Below are positions 1-7,579 of a stretch of 7,717 nucleotides of DNA, one piece after another. The notes under the pieces are model-generated. The model had not been told where the DNA came from, made no database searches, and saw only the letters and a program-made list of their open reading frames with translations. The position numbers and the translations under genes were made by a program. The first letter of the stretch is position 1. Each line of letters begins with the position of its first letter. Source of the DNA: Bifidobacterium breve. GTDB lineage: Bacteria > Actinomycetota > Actinomycetes > Nanopelagicales > Nanopelagicaceae. The stretch lies in assembly GCA_945869505.1 (NCBI GenBank), contig CAMBOZ010000055.1:1-7717 (forward strand), in the 5' to 3' direction.

Positions 1-17
1 CGGGTGGGCCTTTTCTT
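1..17 (+). terminator. Possible 3' half of an intrinsic terminator of an upstream gene
   Basis: The window opens with a G+C-rich block (CGGGTGGGCC, 1-10) followed at once by a T-rich run (TTTTCTT, 11-17). This is the form of the descending arm and U-tract of a rho-independent terminator. The ascending arm, which should read close to GGCCCACCCG, would lie before base 1 and cannot be seen, so the call rests on half of the structure. If right, it separates coaE and the uvr genes from the preceding transcription unit. Confidence 0.35.
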
Positions 18-41
18 ATGCTCCAAAGTTCTGCTCCGAGG

Positions 42-47
42 TAGAGT
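42..47 (+). promoter_or_regulatory. Candidate -10 element for a leaderless or near-leaderless coaE transcript
   Basis: TAGAGT fits the actinobacterial TANNNT -10 pattern and ends 7 bases before the coaE ATG, so transcription would begin at or next to the start codon. No convincing -35 hexamer sits 16-18 bases upstream (bases 19-24 read TGCTCC). A six-base match this loose occurs often by chance. The competing reading is ordinary translation from a weak Shine-Dalgarno (GAGG at 38-41, 13 bases from the ATG, or GAG at 44-46). Confidence 0.25.
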
Positions 48-54
48 TGGCGAT

Positions 55-645
55 ATGTTGATCGTTGCTCTTACCGGAGGAATCGGTGCCGGTAAATCTT
101 TGGCTGCGCAGTATTTCTCTGATCTTGGCGCGCGCGTTGTTGATGCCGATCAACTTGCCAGAGTCGCAATTGAGCGAGGCAGCGAAGGATTTGATGAAGT
201 TATCCTGCGCTTTGGCGAAAAGATAATGCGTGATGGAGATATTGATCGCAAGGCGTTAGCAGAGATCATCTTTTCCGATCCGCAAGCGAAGGAAGATCTA
301 GAAGCGATCATTCATCCACGAGTTCGTGAACTATTCGCAGAAGTAGTTTCAGATCTGCAACCTGGTGAAGTTCTAATCTATGAGATCCCACTTCTAGCAG
401 AGTCTGGTTCGGCCAAGAATTTTGATTTAGTTATTACAGTGGAAGCAGATTTAGAACTCCGTAAGGAGCGTCTGCGAAAGCGCGGAATGTTTATCTCTGA
501 AATAGAGCGGCGCATAGCCTCTCAAGCCACTCGTGAGGATAGGGAAGCGCTAGCAGATTTCGTGATCACCAATGACGGTGATGAAGACCAGTTGCTGCGC
601 GCTGTAGAAAACCTCTGGGAGGAATTACCGAGTCGAGCGAAGTAG
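55..645 (+). CDS. coaE: Dephospho-CoA kinase (CoaE)
   Basis: CoaE phosphorylates the 3'-hydroxyl of the ribose of dephospho-CoA with ATP, the final cytoplasmic step of coenzyme A synthesis. The 196-residue product has the family's usual length of about 200. Visible landmarks are the P-loop GGIGAGKS (8-15), the VVDADQLAR substrate-site segment (28-36), IIHPRVR (85-91), the YEIPLLAES strand (109-117), the arginine-rich lid RKERLRKRG (136-144), RRIASQ (152-157) and the closing DFVITNDGD (168-176). A GTG at position 4 is in frame and would add 17 residues. ATG at 55 is preferred because it puts the first beta-strand (LIVALTGG) at residue 2, as in known CoaE proteins, and because the extension would overlap the possible terminator. 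There is no C-terminal UPF0157 domain of the kind fused to mycobacterial CoaE. uvrB follows after 9 bases, so the two are very likely cotranscribed. Confidence 0.97.
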   Translation: MLIVALTGGIGAGKSLAAQYFSDLGARVVDADQLARVAIERGSEGFDEVILRFGEKIMRDGDIDRKALAEIIFSDPQAKEDLEAIIHPRVRELFAEVVSDLQPGEVLIYEIPLLAESGSAKNFDLVITVEADLELRKERLRKRGMFISEIERRIASQATREDREALADFVITNDGDEDQLLRAVENLWEELPSRAK

Positions 646-654
646 GCTAGGAAA

Positions 655-2742
655 ATGCGCCCGATCTCTGACCTGCAGCGAAAGGTCGAACCATTCCAGG
701 TCATCAGTGATTATGTGCCCGCCGGAGATCAACCACAAGCAATTGAAGAGATCGCACGACGAATCGATGCTGGTGTCCAGGATGTCGTCTTGCTTGGCGC
801 GACGGGTACCGGCAAATCTGCAACAACAGCTTGGTTAATTGAGCGCCTGCAGAGACCAACGCTGGTCTTAGCGCCAAATAAAACTCTGGCAGCGCAGCTT
901 GCTAATGAATTCCGTGAACTCTTACCCAATAACGCAGTCGAATACTTTGTTTCTTATTATGACTATTACCAACCCGAAGCCTATGTTCCGCAGACTGACA
1001 CTTTTATTGAGAAAGACTCCAGCGTCAACGATGAGGTAGAACGCTTACGCCACTCGGCTACAAATTCATTATTGACCCGCAGAGATGTAATCGTGGTTGC
1101 CACTGTTTCTTGTATTTATGGACTCGGTACGCCTCAGGAATATATCGATCGCATGATTCGTCTGAAAGTGGGCGATGAAATCGAGCGCAATAAGTTGCTT
1201 CGCAAATTTGTAGATGTGCAGTACCAAAGAAACGATGTGGCCTTTGAGCGCGGCACATTCCGCGTTCGTGGTGACACGATCGAGATTATTCCAATGTACG
1301 AGGAGTTGGCGATCCGAATCGAAATGTTCGGAGATGAGATTGAAAAGATAATGACGCTGCATCCATTAACCGGCGAAATTCTGCGAGATGAGACCGAGAT
1401 CTACATCTTCCCTGCCACTCACTACGCCGCAGGACCCGAAACAATGAAGCGGGCAATGGGGGAGATCCAAGATGAGTTGCAGATTCAACTCAATCTATTT
1501 GAAAAGCAGGGCAAGTTATTAGAAGCCCAGCGCTTAAAGATGCGCACAACCTTCGATCTAGAAATGATGGAACAACTTGGTTTCTGTTCGGGAATTGAGA
1601 ACTACTCGCGACATCTAGATGGACGCGAACCAGGCTCTGCTCCAAACTGCCTCCTCGATTACTTTCCAGAAGATTTCCTATTAGTTATTGATGAGAGCCA
1701 CGTAACCGTTCCGCAGATTGGTGCAATGTTTGAAGGTGATGCATCCCGTAAACGCACGCTCGTTGAACACGGTTTCCGACTACCAAGTGCGATGGATAAT
1801 CGCCCCCTTAAATGGCCCGAATTCTTAGAGCGCGTGGGACAGAAGTTGTTTCTCTCCGCAACCCCTGGAAAATATGAGATGGCTAAAGTTGAAGGCGAAG
1901 TTGTCGAACAAGTAATTCGTCCAACTGGATTGGTAGATCCGGCAATCATTATTAAGCCGATTAAAGGTCAGATAGATGATCTCTTAAACGAGATCAATAT
2001 CCGCGCCGCTAAGAATGAGCGTATTTTGGTCACCACATTAACTAAGAAAATGTCTGAGGATTTAACTGACTATCTGCAAGAGCGCGGAGTTCGCGTGCGT
2101 TACTTGCACTCCGAGGTTGACACTTTACGTAGAGTCGAGTTACTTCGCGAACTGCGTACAGGAGAATATGACGTCTTGATTGGTATCAATTTGCTGCGTG
2201 AAGGTTTGGATTTACCTGAAGTCTCACTCGTTGCCATCCTCGATGCCGATAAAGAGGGCTTCTTGCGCTCTGCGACTTCTTTGATTCAAACTATCGGACG
2301 CGCTGCGCGAAATGTTTCTGGTGAAGTGCATATGTATGCCGATAACATAACGAAATCTATGGCTCAGGCAATTGATGAAACCAATCGTCGTCGTGCAAAG
2401 CAAGTTGCATACAATTTAGAACGAGGAGTCGATCCGCAACCACTTCGTAAGAAGATTGCAGATATAACCGACACCATTGCACGCGAGAGCGAGGACACAG
2501 ATGATTTACTTGCCAGCGCCAAGGCAAAAAAGGGCGGGAAGGCTTTAGTTCCCGATCTTGGATTCCACACAAAGACAGTTCTCTCTCTACCGCGCCAAGA
2601 ACTCCTTGCCTTGATAGGCTCCCTCACCGAGCAGATGCGCTCTGCCGCAGGTGATCTGCAATTTGAACTTGCAGCGCGTCTGCGTGATGAGATCAGAGAG
2701 TTGAAGAAAGAATTGCGCGGGATGGGTGAGGCGGGAATTTAA
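655..2742 (+). CDS. uvrB: Excinuclease ABC subunit B (UvrB)
   Basis: UvrB is the central ATPase of nucleotide excision repair: it is loaded by UvrA, verifies damage by threading one strand behind its beta-hairpin, and recruits UvrC. The 695-residue protein is complete. Helicase motif I is GATGTGKS (48-55). The Tyr-rich damage-binding hairpin begins at [12 protein letters not shown] (101-112). The Walker B equivalent is DESH (346-349) and motif VI is QTIGRAARN (545-553). A C-terminal UVR domain (about 650-688, core [11 protein letters not shown] at 670-680) should bind UvrA and pair with the matching domain of UvrC. The start MRPISDLQR matches the usual actinobacterial UvrB N-terminus, which settles ATG 655 although its Shine-Dalgarno is poor (AGG at 644-646, or AGGA only 2 bases away). 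It lies 9 bases after coaE, and its TAA is immediately followed by the uvrA ATG, so coupled translation is likely. No LexA-type box is visible upstream. Confidence 0.99.
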   Translation: MRPISDLQRKVEPFQVISDYVPAGDQPQAIEEIARRIDAGVQDVVLLGATGTGKSATTAWLIERLQRPTLVLAPNKTLAAQLANEFRELLPNNAVEYFVSYYDYYQPEAYVPQTDTFIEKDSSVNDEVERLRHSATNSLLTRRDVIVVATVSCIYGLGTPQEYIDRMIRLKVGDEIERNKLLRKFVDVQYQRNDVAFERGTFRVRGDTIEIIPMYEELAIRIEMFGDEIEKIMTLHPLTGEILRDETEIYIFPATHYAAGPETMKRAMGEIQDELQIQLNLFEKQGKLLEAQRLKMRTTFDLEMMEQLGFCSGIENYSRHLDGREPGSAPNCLLDYFPEDFLLVIDESHVTVPQIGAMFEGDASRKRTLVEHGFRLPSAMDNRPLKWPEFLERVGQKLFLSATPGKYEMAKVEGEVVEQVIRPTGLVDPAIIIKPIKGQIDDLLNEINIRAAKNERILVTTLTKKMSEDLTDYLQERGVRVRYLHSEVDTLRRVELLRELRTGEYDVLIGINLLREGLDLPEVSLVAILDADKEGFLRSATSLIQTIGRAARNVSGEVHMYADNITKSMAQAIDETNRRRAKQVAYNLERGVDPQPLRKKIADITDTIARESEDTDDLLASAKAKKGGKALVPDLGFHTKTVLSLPRQELLALIGSLTEQMRSAAGDLQFELAARLRDEIRELKKELRGMGEAGI

Positions 2743-5616
2743 ATGAGCATAGATAAATTAATTGTGCGTGGTGCCCGCGAGCACAATCTCAAAGATGTCT
2801 CTATTGAACTTCCACGCGAGGCGCTAATCGTTTTCACTGGATTGTCAGGGTCGGGAAAATCATCGCTTGCCTTTGACACGATATTTGCTGAGGGCCAACG
2901 CAGATACGTCGAATCCCTTTCAGCTTATGCACGCCAATTCTTAGGGCAGATGGATAAGCCTGATGTTGACTTTATCGAAGGTCTATCTCCGGCGGTTTCT
3001 ATTGATCAGAAATCTACCAACCGAAATCCGCGATCTACAGTTGGAACAATTACCGAAGTTTATGATTACCTCCGCCTGCTTTTTGCACGCGCTGGGCGTC
3101 CGCATTGTCCTAAGTGTGGGAAGGCAGTCTCACGCCAGAGTCCGCAGCAAATTGTTGATCAAATTCTGACAATGCCGGCAACTACTAAATTTCAAGTTCT
3201 AGCGCCGGTTATTCGGGAACGTAAAGGTGAGTTTGTAGATCTATTTGCCGAACTTGTTACCCAGGGATATTCACGCGCCCGCGTTGATGGAGAAACTATC
3301 TCGCTCTCTGAACCACCAAAACTTAAGAAGCAAGAGAAGCACACCATTGAAGTCGTAGTTGATCGCTTAACCGCTAAAGCGGAATCAAAGTCTCGCCTCA
3401 CCGACTCAATCGAAACCGCACTTCGTTTGGCGAGTGGAATAGTGCTCCTGGATTTCGTTGATAGCAAAGGGGCGGAAAAAGAGCGCACCTATAGTGAGCA
3501 TTTAGCCTGTCACGATTGCAACCTATCTTTTGAAGAATTAGAGCCGCGTTCATTCTCCTTCAACTCACCATTTGGCGCTTGCCCTGAGTGCTCGGGGATA
3601 GGTACGAAATTAGAAGTTGATGCCGAATTGGTTGTACCTGATGACAATCTATCCATCAACGATGGCGCAATTGCGCCCTGGTCAAGTGGGCACGTGAACG
3701 AATACTTCTTGCGCTTACTTGAGGCCCTTTCGAGCGAAGTGAAATTCTCTCTAGATAACCCGTGGAAGAAGTTGTCACAAAAAACCAAGGAAGCGATCCT
3801 CCATGGTTATGAGTACGAAGTTCACGTTAAGTATAAAAACCGCTACGGCCGTGTCCGAAATTACTCCTCAGGCTTTGAGGGCGTGATTCCATTTATAAAC
3901 CGTAAGCATGATGAGACTGATAGCGATTATTCGCGATCTAAGTATGAGTCATATATGCGCGAAACGCCTTGCAATGTCTGCAAAGGAGCGCGTCTGAAGC
4001 CAGAAGTTCTCGCCGTAACAGTGGGAGATAAGAGCATCGCTGAAATCTGCGAACTTTCCATCGCCGATTGCGCCACATTCCTGAAGAGCATTTCGCTTAA
4101 TTCTCGTGAGGCGCAGATAGCAGAACGAGTTATGAAAGAAGTCAATGCTCGCTTGGGGTTCTTGCTCGATGTCGGTCTTGATTACTTATCTTTAGCACGA
4201 CCTGCGGCAACGCTCTCTGGTGGTGAAGCCCAACGTATTCGCTTAGCCACTCAGATTGGCTCTGGGTTAGTTGGCGTGCTCTACGTCTTGGATGAACCAA
4301 GTATTGGTTTGCATCAACGCGATAACCGCCGCTTAATTGAAACACTTACTCGTTTACGCGATCTAGGAAATACCTTGATCGTGGTCGAGCACGATGAAGA
4401 AACTATTCGTACCGCAGATTGGATCGTAGATATTGGTCCCGGAGCTGGCGAACATGGCGGAAAAGTAGTTGTCTCGGGTTCTTATCAAGAGTTAATTGAC
4501 TCTAAAGAATCCATAACCGGTGCTTACCTATCAGGACGAAAATCGATAGCAATTCCAAGTAAACGCAGACCGGTCGACCCGAAGCGAAAATTAACAATTA
4601 AAGGAGCTAAGGAAAATAACTTAAAAGATGTGGAAGTTGATATTCCGCTAGGTCTCTTTGTCTCCGTGACCGGAGTAAGCGGATCTGGTAAATCTACTTT
4701 GGTCAATGACATTCTTTATACAACGCTGGCGAATAAGTTAAATGGCGCCCAGTTAGTACCAGGGCGACATCGCACCGTCACAGGCGTTGATCAGCTAGAT
4801 AAAGTGGTTCATGTTGATCAATCGCCAATTGGTAGGACACCTAGATCAAATCCAGCAACATACACCGGAGTATTCGACAAGGTTCGCGCCCTCTTCGCCG
4901 ATACCACTGAAGCGAAAGTTCGTGGATATCAGCAAGGCCGCTTCTCATTTAACGTGAAGGGTGGTCGTTGCGAGAACTGTTCAGGCGACGGAACTATAAC
5001 TATTGAGATGAACTTCTTGCCTGATGTTTATGTACCTTGCGAAGTTTGTCATGGTGCTCGCTATAACCGCGAGACTTTAGAGGTGCACTATAAAGGCAAG
5101 ACAATCGCTGAAGTTTTAGATATGCCGATCGAGGTCGCGCACACTTTCTTCGAATCCGTTCCGGCGATCTCACGCTATTTAAAGACTCTCTGCGATGTAG
5201 GTCTTGGTTATGTGAGATTAGGGCAATCAGCACCAACCCTTTCGGGTGGCGAAGCCCAACGCGTTAAATTGGCAACGGAATTGCAGCGCCGCTCCACTGG
5301 TCGCACGATTTATGTATTGGATGAACCAACAACTGGGCTTCACTTTGAAGATGTCAGTAAGTTGCTTGGGGTGCTTAGCCGCCTTGTTGATTCTGGAAAC
5401 ACTGTTGTTGTTATCGAACACAATCTCGATGTCATCAAATCCTCAGACTGGGTAATTGATATGGGGCCTGAGGGTGGATTCCGCGGGGGCGAAGTGGTCG
5501 CCGAGGGGACTCCAGAAGATGTTGCCAAAGTAAAGGCGAGTTACACAGGGCATTATCTGGCAGAGATTTTGGCGAGCAATCGTGCGCCAGCGAAGAAAAA
5601 AGCTGCCGTGAAATAG
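2743..5616 (+). CDS. uvrA: Excinuclease ABC subunit A (UvrA)
   Basis: UvrA is the DNA damage sensor of bacterial nucleotide excision repair. It is a dimeric, DNA-binding protein with two ABC ATPase modules that delivers UvrB to lesions. The 957-residue product is within the normal range and complete. Module I has Walker A GLSGSGKS (33-40), signature LSGGEAQR (491-498) and Walker B VLYVLDEP (512-519). Module II has Walker A GVSGSGKS (644-651), signature LSGGEAQR (833-840) and Walker B YVLDEP (857-862). The expected zinc-site cysteine pairs are all present: C122/C125, C256/C259 with C280/C283, C410/C413, and C743/C746 with C766/C769. The C-terminus is a short Lys/Ala-rich tail. The ATG abuts the uvrB stop with no spacer. 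Its ribosome-binding sequence lies inside the uvrB end (GAGG at 2728-2731 and GGGA at 2733-2736). The stop TAG in turn abuts the uvrC ATG. This is a housekeeping UvrA: it has the full UvrB-interaction and insertion region and sits between uvrB and uvrC. Confidence 0.99.
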   Translation: MSIDKLIVRGAREHNLKDVSIELPREALIVFTGLSGSGKSSLAFDTIFAEGQRRYVESLSAYARQFLGQMDKPDVDFIEGLSPAVSIDQKSTNRNPRSTVGTITEVYDYLRLLFARAGRPHCPKCGKAVSRQSPQQIVDQILTMPATTKFQVLAPVIRERKGEFVDLFAELVTQGYSRARVDGETISLSEPPKLKKQEKHTIEVVVDRLTAKAESKSRLTDSIETALRLASGIVLLDFVDSKGAEKERTYSEHLACHDCNLSFEELEPRSFSFNSPFGACPECSGIGTKLEVDAELVVPDDNLSINDGAIAPWSSGHVNEYFLRLLEALSSEVKFSLDNPWKKLSQKTKEAILHGYEYEVHVKYKNRYGRVRNYSSGFEGVIPFINRKHDETDSDYSRSKYESYMRETPCNVCKGARLKPEVLAVTVGDKSIAEICELSIADCATFLKSISLNSREAQIAERVMKEVNARLGFLLDVGLDYLSLARPAATLSGGEAQRIRLATQIGSGLVGVLYVLDEPSIGLHQRDNRRLIETLTRLRDLGNTLIVVEHDEETIRTADWIVDIGPGAGEHGGKVVVSGSYQELIDSKESITGAYLSGRKSIAIPSKRRPVDPKRKLTIKGAKENNLKDVEVDIPLGLFVSVTGVSGSGKSTLVNDILYTTLANKLNGAQLVPGRHRTVTGVDQLDKVVHVDQSPIGRTPRSNPATYTGVFDKVRALFADTTEAKVRGYQQGRFSFNVKGGRCENCSGDGTITIEMNFLPDVYVPCEVCHGARYNRETLEVHYKGKTIAEVLDMPIEVAHTFFESVPAISRYLKTLCDVGLGYVRLGQSAPTLSGGEAQRVKLATELQRRSTGRTIYVLDEPTTGLHFEDVSKLLGVLSRLVDSGNTVVVIEHNLDVIKSSDWVIDMGPEGGFRGGEVVAEGTPEDVAKVKASYTGHYLAEILASNRAPAKKKAAVK

Positions 5617-7542
5617 ATGTCTGATCCGGCAAGTTATCGACCTAAGGAAATCCCAGAACTTCCTGGTGTTTATCGTTTCTACAATGCAAAAGATAAAGTG
5701 ATATATGTAGGTAAAGCTAAGAATTTAAAGAATCGCTTAACCACTTACTTCGGTTCTAACCTAGCCCGCAAAACTCACCGCATGGTGCATGAGGCAGTTC
5801 GAGTTGATTGGACAATCGTAGGGACTGAGCTAGAAGCACTCGCGCTCGAGTTCTCGTGGATAAAGCAGTATCAGCCAACCTATAACGTTCAATTTAAAGA
5901 CGATAAGTCTTACCCATATTTGGCGATCAGTATGGAGGATGAATTTCCTCGGATTTTTATCACCCGAAAAGAGAAGCGAAAGGGACTTAAATATTTTGGT
6001 CCCTACACAAATGCGTGGGCGCTACGAAATACCTACGAAGTACTTCTTAAAGTCTTCCCAGTGCGCTCGTGCAGCGAAGGGAATTTCAAACGCGCTCAAC
6101 GCAGTAAGCGTCAATGTCTACTTGGGGATATCGGCAAGTGCGCTGCACCTTGCGTGGGTTGGGTTACTCCAGAAGAGCATCGTGAGATCGCAGTGAAACT
6201 TGATGCCTTTATGGAAGCAGGTATGGAAGATATTCTTCCTAAGTTACGCGATGAGATGGAGCTGGCTTCCAGTCGTGAAGAGTTTGAGCGAGCCGCGCGT
6301 ATTCGCGATCAAATTGAATCATTCGAAAAAGCACAGAGATCTACGCAGGGAAATCTCTCAGATGATCTCGATGGTGATTTCATTGCGATTCACGAGGAAG
6401 GCTTACACGCCGCTGGTTCGATCTTTATGGTGCGGCGAGGATCGATCAAAGGTTCAAGATCGTGGATCGTGGATCAAGAACGCGCCCTTGAAGGAGACGA
6501 CCAAGTCGCATCGCTCTTCTTCTCAATTTACAACGGAGCGGCACCCGCTGATATCCCTGATGAGATTTTTCTAAATCGCGAACCTAGCGATCAACAGGCG
6601 CTAGAAGGCTGGTTGAGCGGATTACGTGGAGCCAAGGTTGCGATAAAGGTTCCGCAAAGAGGTGAAAAGGTAGAACTACTTCAAACAGTAGATCGCAATG
6701 CGCACTACGCGTTAATTCAATTCTTAAGTAAGCGGGCAACGGATGCCGCAGTCAGCGGCAAAGCGCTTTTAGAGATTGAAGAGCAGTTGCAGTTAAAGCG
6801 CACTCCACTACGGATCGAGTGCTTTGATATCTCGAATATTTCCGGAACCTCGGTTGTTGCCTCAATGGTTGTCTTTGAAGATGGCCTAGCGAAGAAGAGT
6901 GAATATCGGCGATTTATAATCGATACGACGACAGCTTCGGATGACACTAGAGCGATGCACCAGGTTATTACCCGCAGAATGAAACGGTTGTTAGATGATC
7001 GCGCAGCCGATGAATCCGATGTCGCCGAAATTGGAGGCCGATTAAGTAAATTCTCTTATCCACCTCAGTTAATTGTTGTTGATGGTGGGGCGCCACAAGT
7101 TGCCGCTGCCCAGCGCGCCCTGAATAAATTAGGAGTCACGGATGTGGCTTTATGCGGACTCGCCAAGCGCTTAGAAGAAGTTTGGCTCCCTGAGAATTCT
7201 GATCCCCTCATTTTGCCTCGAACAAGTGAAGGAATGTATTTACTTCAACGTATTCGCGACGAAGCGCACCGCTTTGCAATTACTTTCCATAGATCGCGCC
7301 GTTCTAAAGTTATGTTGGAATCTGTTTTAGACGACATCCCACAGATGGGTCGATCTCGTCGCGCCGCACTGCTAGAGCGTTTTGGCTCTGTTGCTGCCTT
7401 ACGTAAAGCGAGCTTGCACGAGTTAGCGCTGACTCCAGGTATCGGCCAGAAAATTGCTGAAATCATCTTTGAGCACTTACAGCGTCAGCGTGAGAATACA
7501 GATACACAGGTCGTTGATATGCAGACGGGGGAGATCCTATGA
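5617..7542 (+). CDS. uvrC: Excinuclease ABC subunit C (UvrC)
   Basis: UvrC makes both incisions around a lesion in the UvrB-DNA complex. The 641 residues carry every expected part. The N-terminal GIY-YIG nuclease (3' incision) shows GVY (17-19), IYVG (29-32), R40, Y44 and the probable metal-binding E78. A four-cysteine cluster lies at C152, C167, C175 and C179; the equivalent residues in E. coli UvrC have been reported to hold a 4Fe-4S cluster. A UVR domain (about 206-240, core FERAARIRDQI from 223) should contact UvrB. The RNase H-like 5'-incision domain has D404 (in ECFDIS), D489 (in VVDGG) and H551 (in DEAHR). Two helix-hairpin-helix motifs end the protein (about 572-590 and LTPGIGQKIAE at 605-615). 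The ATG directly follows the uvrA TAG, and the preceding 25 bases have no convincing Shine-Dalgarno, so expression probably depends on ribosomes terminating on uvrA. It is slightly longer than E. coli UvrC (610 residues). Confidence 0.99.
   Translation: MSDPASYRPKEIPELPGVYRFYNAKDKVIYVGKAKNLKNRLTTYFGSNLARKTHRMVHEAVRVDWTIVGTELEALALEFSWIKQYQPTYNVQFKDDKSYPYLAISMEDEFPRIFITRKEKRKGLKYFGPYTNAWALRNTYEVLLKVFPVRSCSEGNFKRAQRSKRQCLLGDIGKCAAPCVGWVTPEEHREIAVKLDAFMEAGMEDILPKLRDEMELASSREEFERAARIRDQIESFEKAQRSTQGNLSDDLDGDFIAIHEEGLHAAGSIFMVRRGSIKGSRSWIVDQERALEGDDQVASLFFSIYNGAAPADIPDEIFLNREPSDQQALEGWLSGLRGAKVAIKVPQRGEKVELLQTVDRNAHYALIQFLSKRATDAAVSGKALLEIEEQLQLKRTPLRIECFDISNISGTSVVASMVVFEDGLAKKSEYRRFIIDTTTASDDTRAMHQVITRRMKRLLDDRAADESDVAEIGGRLSKFSYPPQLIVVDGGAPQVAAAQRALNKLGVTDVALCGLAKRLEEVWLPENSDPLILPRTSEGMYLLQRIRDEAHRFAITFHRSRRSKVMLESVLDDIPQMGRSRRAALLERFGSVAALRKASLHELALTPGIGQKIAEIIFEHLQRQRENTDTQVVDMQTGEIL
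7527..7533 (+). promoter_or_regulatory. Strong Shine-Dalgarno sequence at the uvrC end
   Basis: GGGGGAG, with the GGAG core at 7530-7533, lies 5 bases before an ATG at 7539 that overlaps the uvrC stop (ATGA). It is the best-placed Shine-Dalgarno seen at any start in this window. It cannot serve rapZ directly: the rapZ ATG at 7580 is 46 bases further on, and the rapZ frame has a TGA at 7556-7558. It may serve the 12-codon frame at 7539, or may simply be coding sequence for the final TGEIL residues of UvrC. Confidence 0.4.
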
Positions 7543-7577
7543 ATTTAGCGTTCCTTGACAGTGCAGGCACAATGTAG
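7539..7577 (+). CDS. Candidate 12-codon micro-ORF bridging uvrC and rapZ
   Basis: An ATG overlapping the uvrC stop as ATGA opens a frame encoding [12 protein letters not shown] and ending in TAG at 7575-7577, two bases before the rapZ ATG. It fills the only sizeable gap inside the gene run. It has a good Shine-Dalgarno at the right distance (GGAG at 7530-7533), whereas rapZ has only a weak AGG at 7565-7567, 12 bases away. The peptide resembles nothing I recognise and is too short for a motif. If translated, its likely role is to carry terminating ribosomes from uvrC to the rapZ start rather than to make a functional peptide. A chance ORF of this length is entirely possible. Confidence 0.3.
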   Translation: MNLAFLDSAGTM

Positions 7578-7579
7578 CC

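Noticed and set aside
4..54. GTG at position 4 as an upstream coaE start giving a 213-residue protein
   Set aside because: The 17 extra residues precede the normal first beta-strand of CoaE, have no family counterpart, and would come from sequence resembling a terminator tail. ATG 55 gives the usual length.
1313..1332. Six-base inverted repeat TCCGAA...TTCGGA
   Set aside because: It lies inside uvrB, has an 8-base spacer, and needs no explanation beyond coding sequence. The half-sites do not fit the LexA consensus.
1069..1362. Antisense reading frames of 60-98 residues opposite uvrB, uvrA and uvrC
   Set aside because: All lie opposite conserved repair genes, have no recognisable domains, and are the expected shadows of the codon pattern of the true genes.
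1904..1920. LexA-like half sites (TCGAAC) at 686-691 and 1904-1909
   Set aside because: Neither has a matching GTTCGA at the required 4-base spacing, and both lie within uvrB coding sequence.
2743..5616. Possibility that the uvrA gene is a drug-resistance or UvrA2-type paralogue
   Set aside because: All zinc-site cysteines and the UvrB-binding and insertion region are present, and the gene sits between uvrB and uvrC, so it is the housekeeping UvrA.
6200..6574. A 124-residue plus-strand reading frame in a second frame within uvrC
   Set aside because: It fully overlaps well-conserved UvrC coding sequence, has no ribosome-binding site of note, and its translation looks like random basic and hydrophobic residues.
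7558..7575. Inverted repeat GTGC-AG-GCAC with flanking ACA/TGT as a terminator or operator between uvrC and rapZ
   Set aside because: The stem is 3-4 base pairs plus a bulge, with no U-tract. It would also terminate just before rapZ in an apparent operon. Too weak to call.
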